Notes under the pieces: generated by a model | Told to the model about the DNA's origin: nothing | Database searches by the model: none | Seen by the model: the letters and a program-made list of their open reading frames with translations, nothing else | Origin: Streptomyces aurantiacus | GTDB lineage: Bacteria > Actinomycetota > Actinomycetes > Streptomycetales > Streptomycetaceae | Reading direction: 5' to 3' | DNA length: 64,000 nt | Assembly (NCBI RefSeq): GCF_027107535.1 | Contig: NZ_CP114283.1 | Span: 1,426,001-1,490,000, forward strand | Shown here: positions 63,901-64,000 of the stretch, one piece after another | Position numbering within the stretch: position 1 is the stretch's first letter | How the letters are laid out: every line of letters starts with the position of its first letter | Translations under genes and position numbers: made by a program

Positions 63901-64000
63901 GCCGCTACCGGCTCGTCGACGGCACGCTCGTCACGCAGCCCAAGTACGCGTTCTGGCTGGAGGGTTACGAGTGGGGCGTGGAGAACCACGGCGTCGATCC
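60909..64000 (+). CDS. Tricorn-type S41 protease (3' end beyond the window)
   Basis: Large cytosolic peptidase that degrades oligopeptides from proteasome-like machines. 1030 codons are visible and the frame is open at the window edge. The N-terminal part is WD/PD40 beta-propeller (YLRYPHLHGDLIAFTAEDDV, SPDGTAVAWTSTRDG). A PDZ-like segment (about 760-845, GVAVRAGDAIVAVSGRPVDP) precedes the S41 core. Catalytic candidates: S740-H741 in ELGTSHAYV, and the nucleophile in NEFSGSDGDI (S967, next to D968). GTRTWGGVIGID follows. The glutamate expected downstream lies past the window. GTG 60909 is set by spacing from TAGGGT. Confidence 0.92.
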   Translation, partial: MTQPASAASSAYLRYPHLHGDLIAFTAEDDVWVAPLDGGRAWRVSADNVPVNHPRISPDGTAVAWTSTRDGAPEVHVASVDGGPAKRLTHWGSWKTQVRGWTPQGQVLALSTHGEASLRRSWARAVPLDGGPATTLPYGPVGDVAFGPATVLLSAPMGREAAWWKRYRGGTAGKLWIDHEGDGEFVRLHADLDGNLEYPLWVGERVAFLSDHEGVGAVYSSLADGSDLRRHTGVEGFYARHASTDGTRVVYASAGELWILDDLDGAEPRRLDVRLGGQRVDLQPHPVNASRWFGAAAPDHTGRGSAVSVRGAVHWITHRSGPARALAAEPGVRARLPRTFRADGEEHVVWATDAEGDDALEFAPATGMAPGATPRRLAAGQLGRVLGLAMAPDGSRAAVASHDGRVLLVERETGEVREVDRSEDGEVSGLVFSPDSAWLAWSHPGPRPLRQLKLANAADLSVTEATPLRFRDYAPAFTLDGKHLAFLSARSFDPVYDEHVFDLAFVGGSRPHLITLAATTPSPFGPQRHGRPFEAPDKDETPDSEGSPATRIDLEGLGDRIVPFPVEAARYTGLKAAKDGVLWLRHPVRGVLGSSRATPDDPDPKTDLERYDLAQQRIEHLASDADGFMVTGDGKRILLWTDGKLKVVPSDRRASNDDESDTNISVDLSRIRQTVDPAAEWRQMYDETGRLMRDNFWRPDLGGTDWDAVLDRYRPVLERVATHDDLVDLLWEVQGELGTSHAYVMPRGGYGGGERQGLLGADLSRHEDGPQGAALWRIDRILPSETSDPDAQSPLAAPGVAVRAGDAIVAVSGRPVDPLTGPGPLLVGTAGKPVELTVSPAGGGDPRHAVVVPMSDEEPLRYHAWVADRRAYVHEKSGGRLGYLHVPDMQAPGWAQIHRDLRIEVAREGLVVDVRENRGGHTSQLVIEKLARRIVGWDLARGMRPTSYPEDAPRGPVVAVANEFSGSDGDIVNAAIKALGIGPVVGTRTWGGVIGIDSRYRLVDGTLVTQPKYAFWLEGYEWGVENHGVD

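Overview
The window is core chromosome of a Streptomyces-type actinomycete. GC is very high with strong third-position G/C bias, many genes start with GTG, and the gene order is a known actinobacterial housekeeping layout (rne-rplU-rpmA-obg, proB-proA, nadD-lcp-rsfS-phosphatase, leuS, comEA-comEC, holA, rpsT, lepA, hemW, hrcA-dnaJ, rsmE). From memory it resembles the S. coelicolor SCO2540-2600 region; this is recollection, not a search. I see no prophage, IS element, CRISPR array or integrated island.

Layout. 1-9.6 kb: radical-SAM-associated DUF2344 protein, very long RNase E/G, secreted phospholipase D-like protein, ribosomal proteins L21 and L27, and Obg GTPase. 9.6-12.3 kb: a repeat-rich gap, then a minus-strand teichoic-acid-polymerase-like membrane protein. 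12.3-17.6 kb: proB, a conserved small protein, proA, and two paralogous single-pass membrane proteins. 17.6-23.4 kb: M48 protease (minus), two small membrane proteins missed by ordinary ORF length cut-offs, nadD, an LCP/LytR_C protein, rsfS and a histidine phosphatase. 23.7-24.8 kb: two near-identical tRNA-Ala(GGC) genes flanking two tiny Cys-rich proteins. 24.9-27.8 kb: a minus-strand pair, a bis-His membrane cytochrome-like protein and a NuoF-ferredoxin fusion. 28.1-33 kb: leuS behind an apparent leader-peptide attenuator, a coiled-coil membrane protein, and degV. 33-40.7 kb: comEA, comEC, arylamine N-acetyltransferase, YceI protein and holA. 40.9-45.5 kb: rpsT (minus), lepA and an acyl-CoA synthetase. 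45.5-52.5 kb: a signalling block with a poly-HAMP hybrid kinase, its receiver partner and a divergent SpoIIE-type phosphatase. 52.5-64 kb: hemW, a DUF3097 protein, an MBL hydrolase, CIRCE-hrcA-dnaJ, a nitronate monooxygenase-like gene, rsmE, a VOC protein, a lipoprotein, and a tricorn-type protease cut by the window end.

Two regulatory themes stand out. First, at least nine start codons lie only 6-8 nt downstream of a TAnnnT-like -10 box and lack a Shine-Dalgarno sequence, so leaderless mRNAs look common here. Second, leuS is preceded by such a leaderless 12-codon peptide with three consecutive Leu codons (two are the rare CTT), followed by hairpins and a T6 terminator: a classical attenuator. 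CIRCE upstream of hrcA is textbook heat-shock control.

I did not find a clear, previously undescribed defence or mobile system. The best leads are the leuS attenuator, the cytochrome/NuoF-ferredoxin pair that lacks one expected cluster cysteine, the poly-HAMP kinase/phosphatase block, the SVVFDE paralogues with their GAACCTG repeat array, and a 58-bp exact duplication around the YceI gene.
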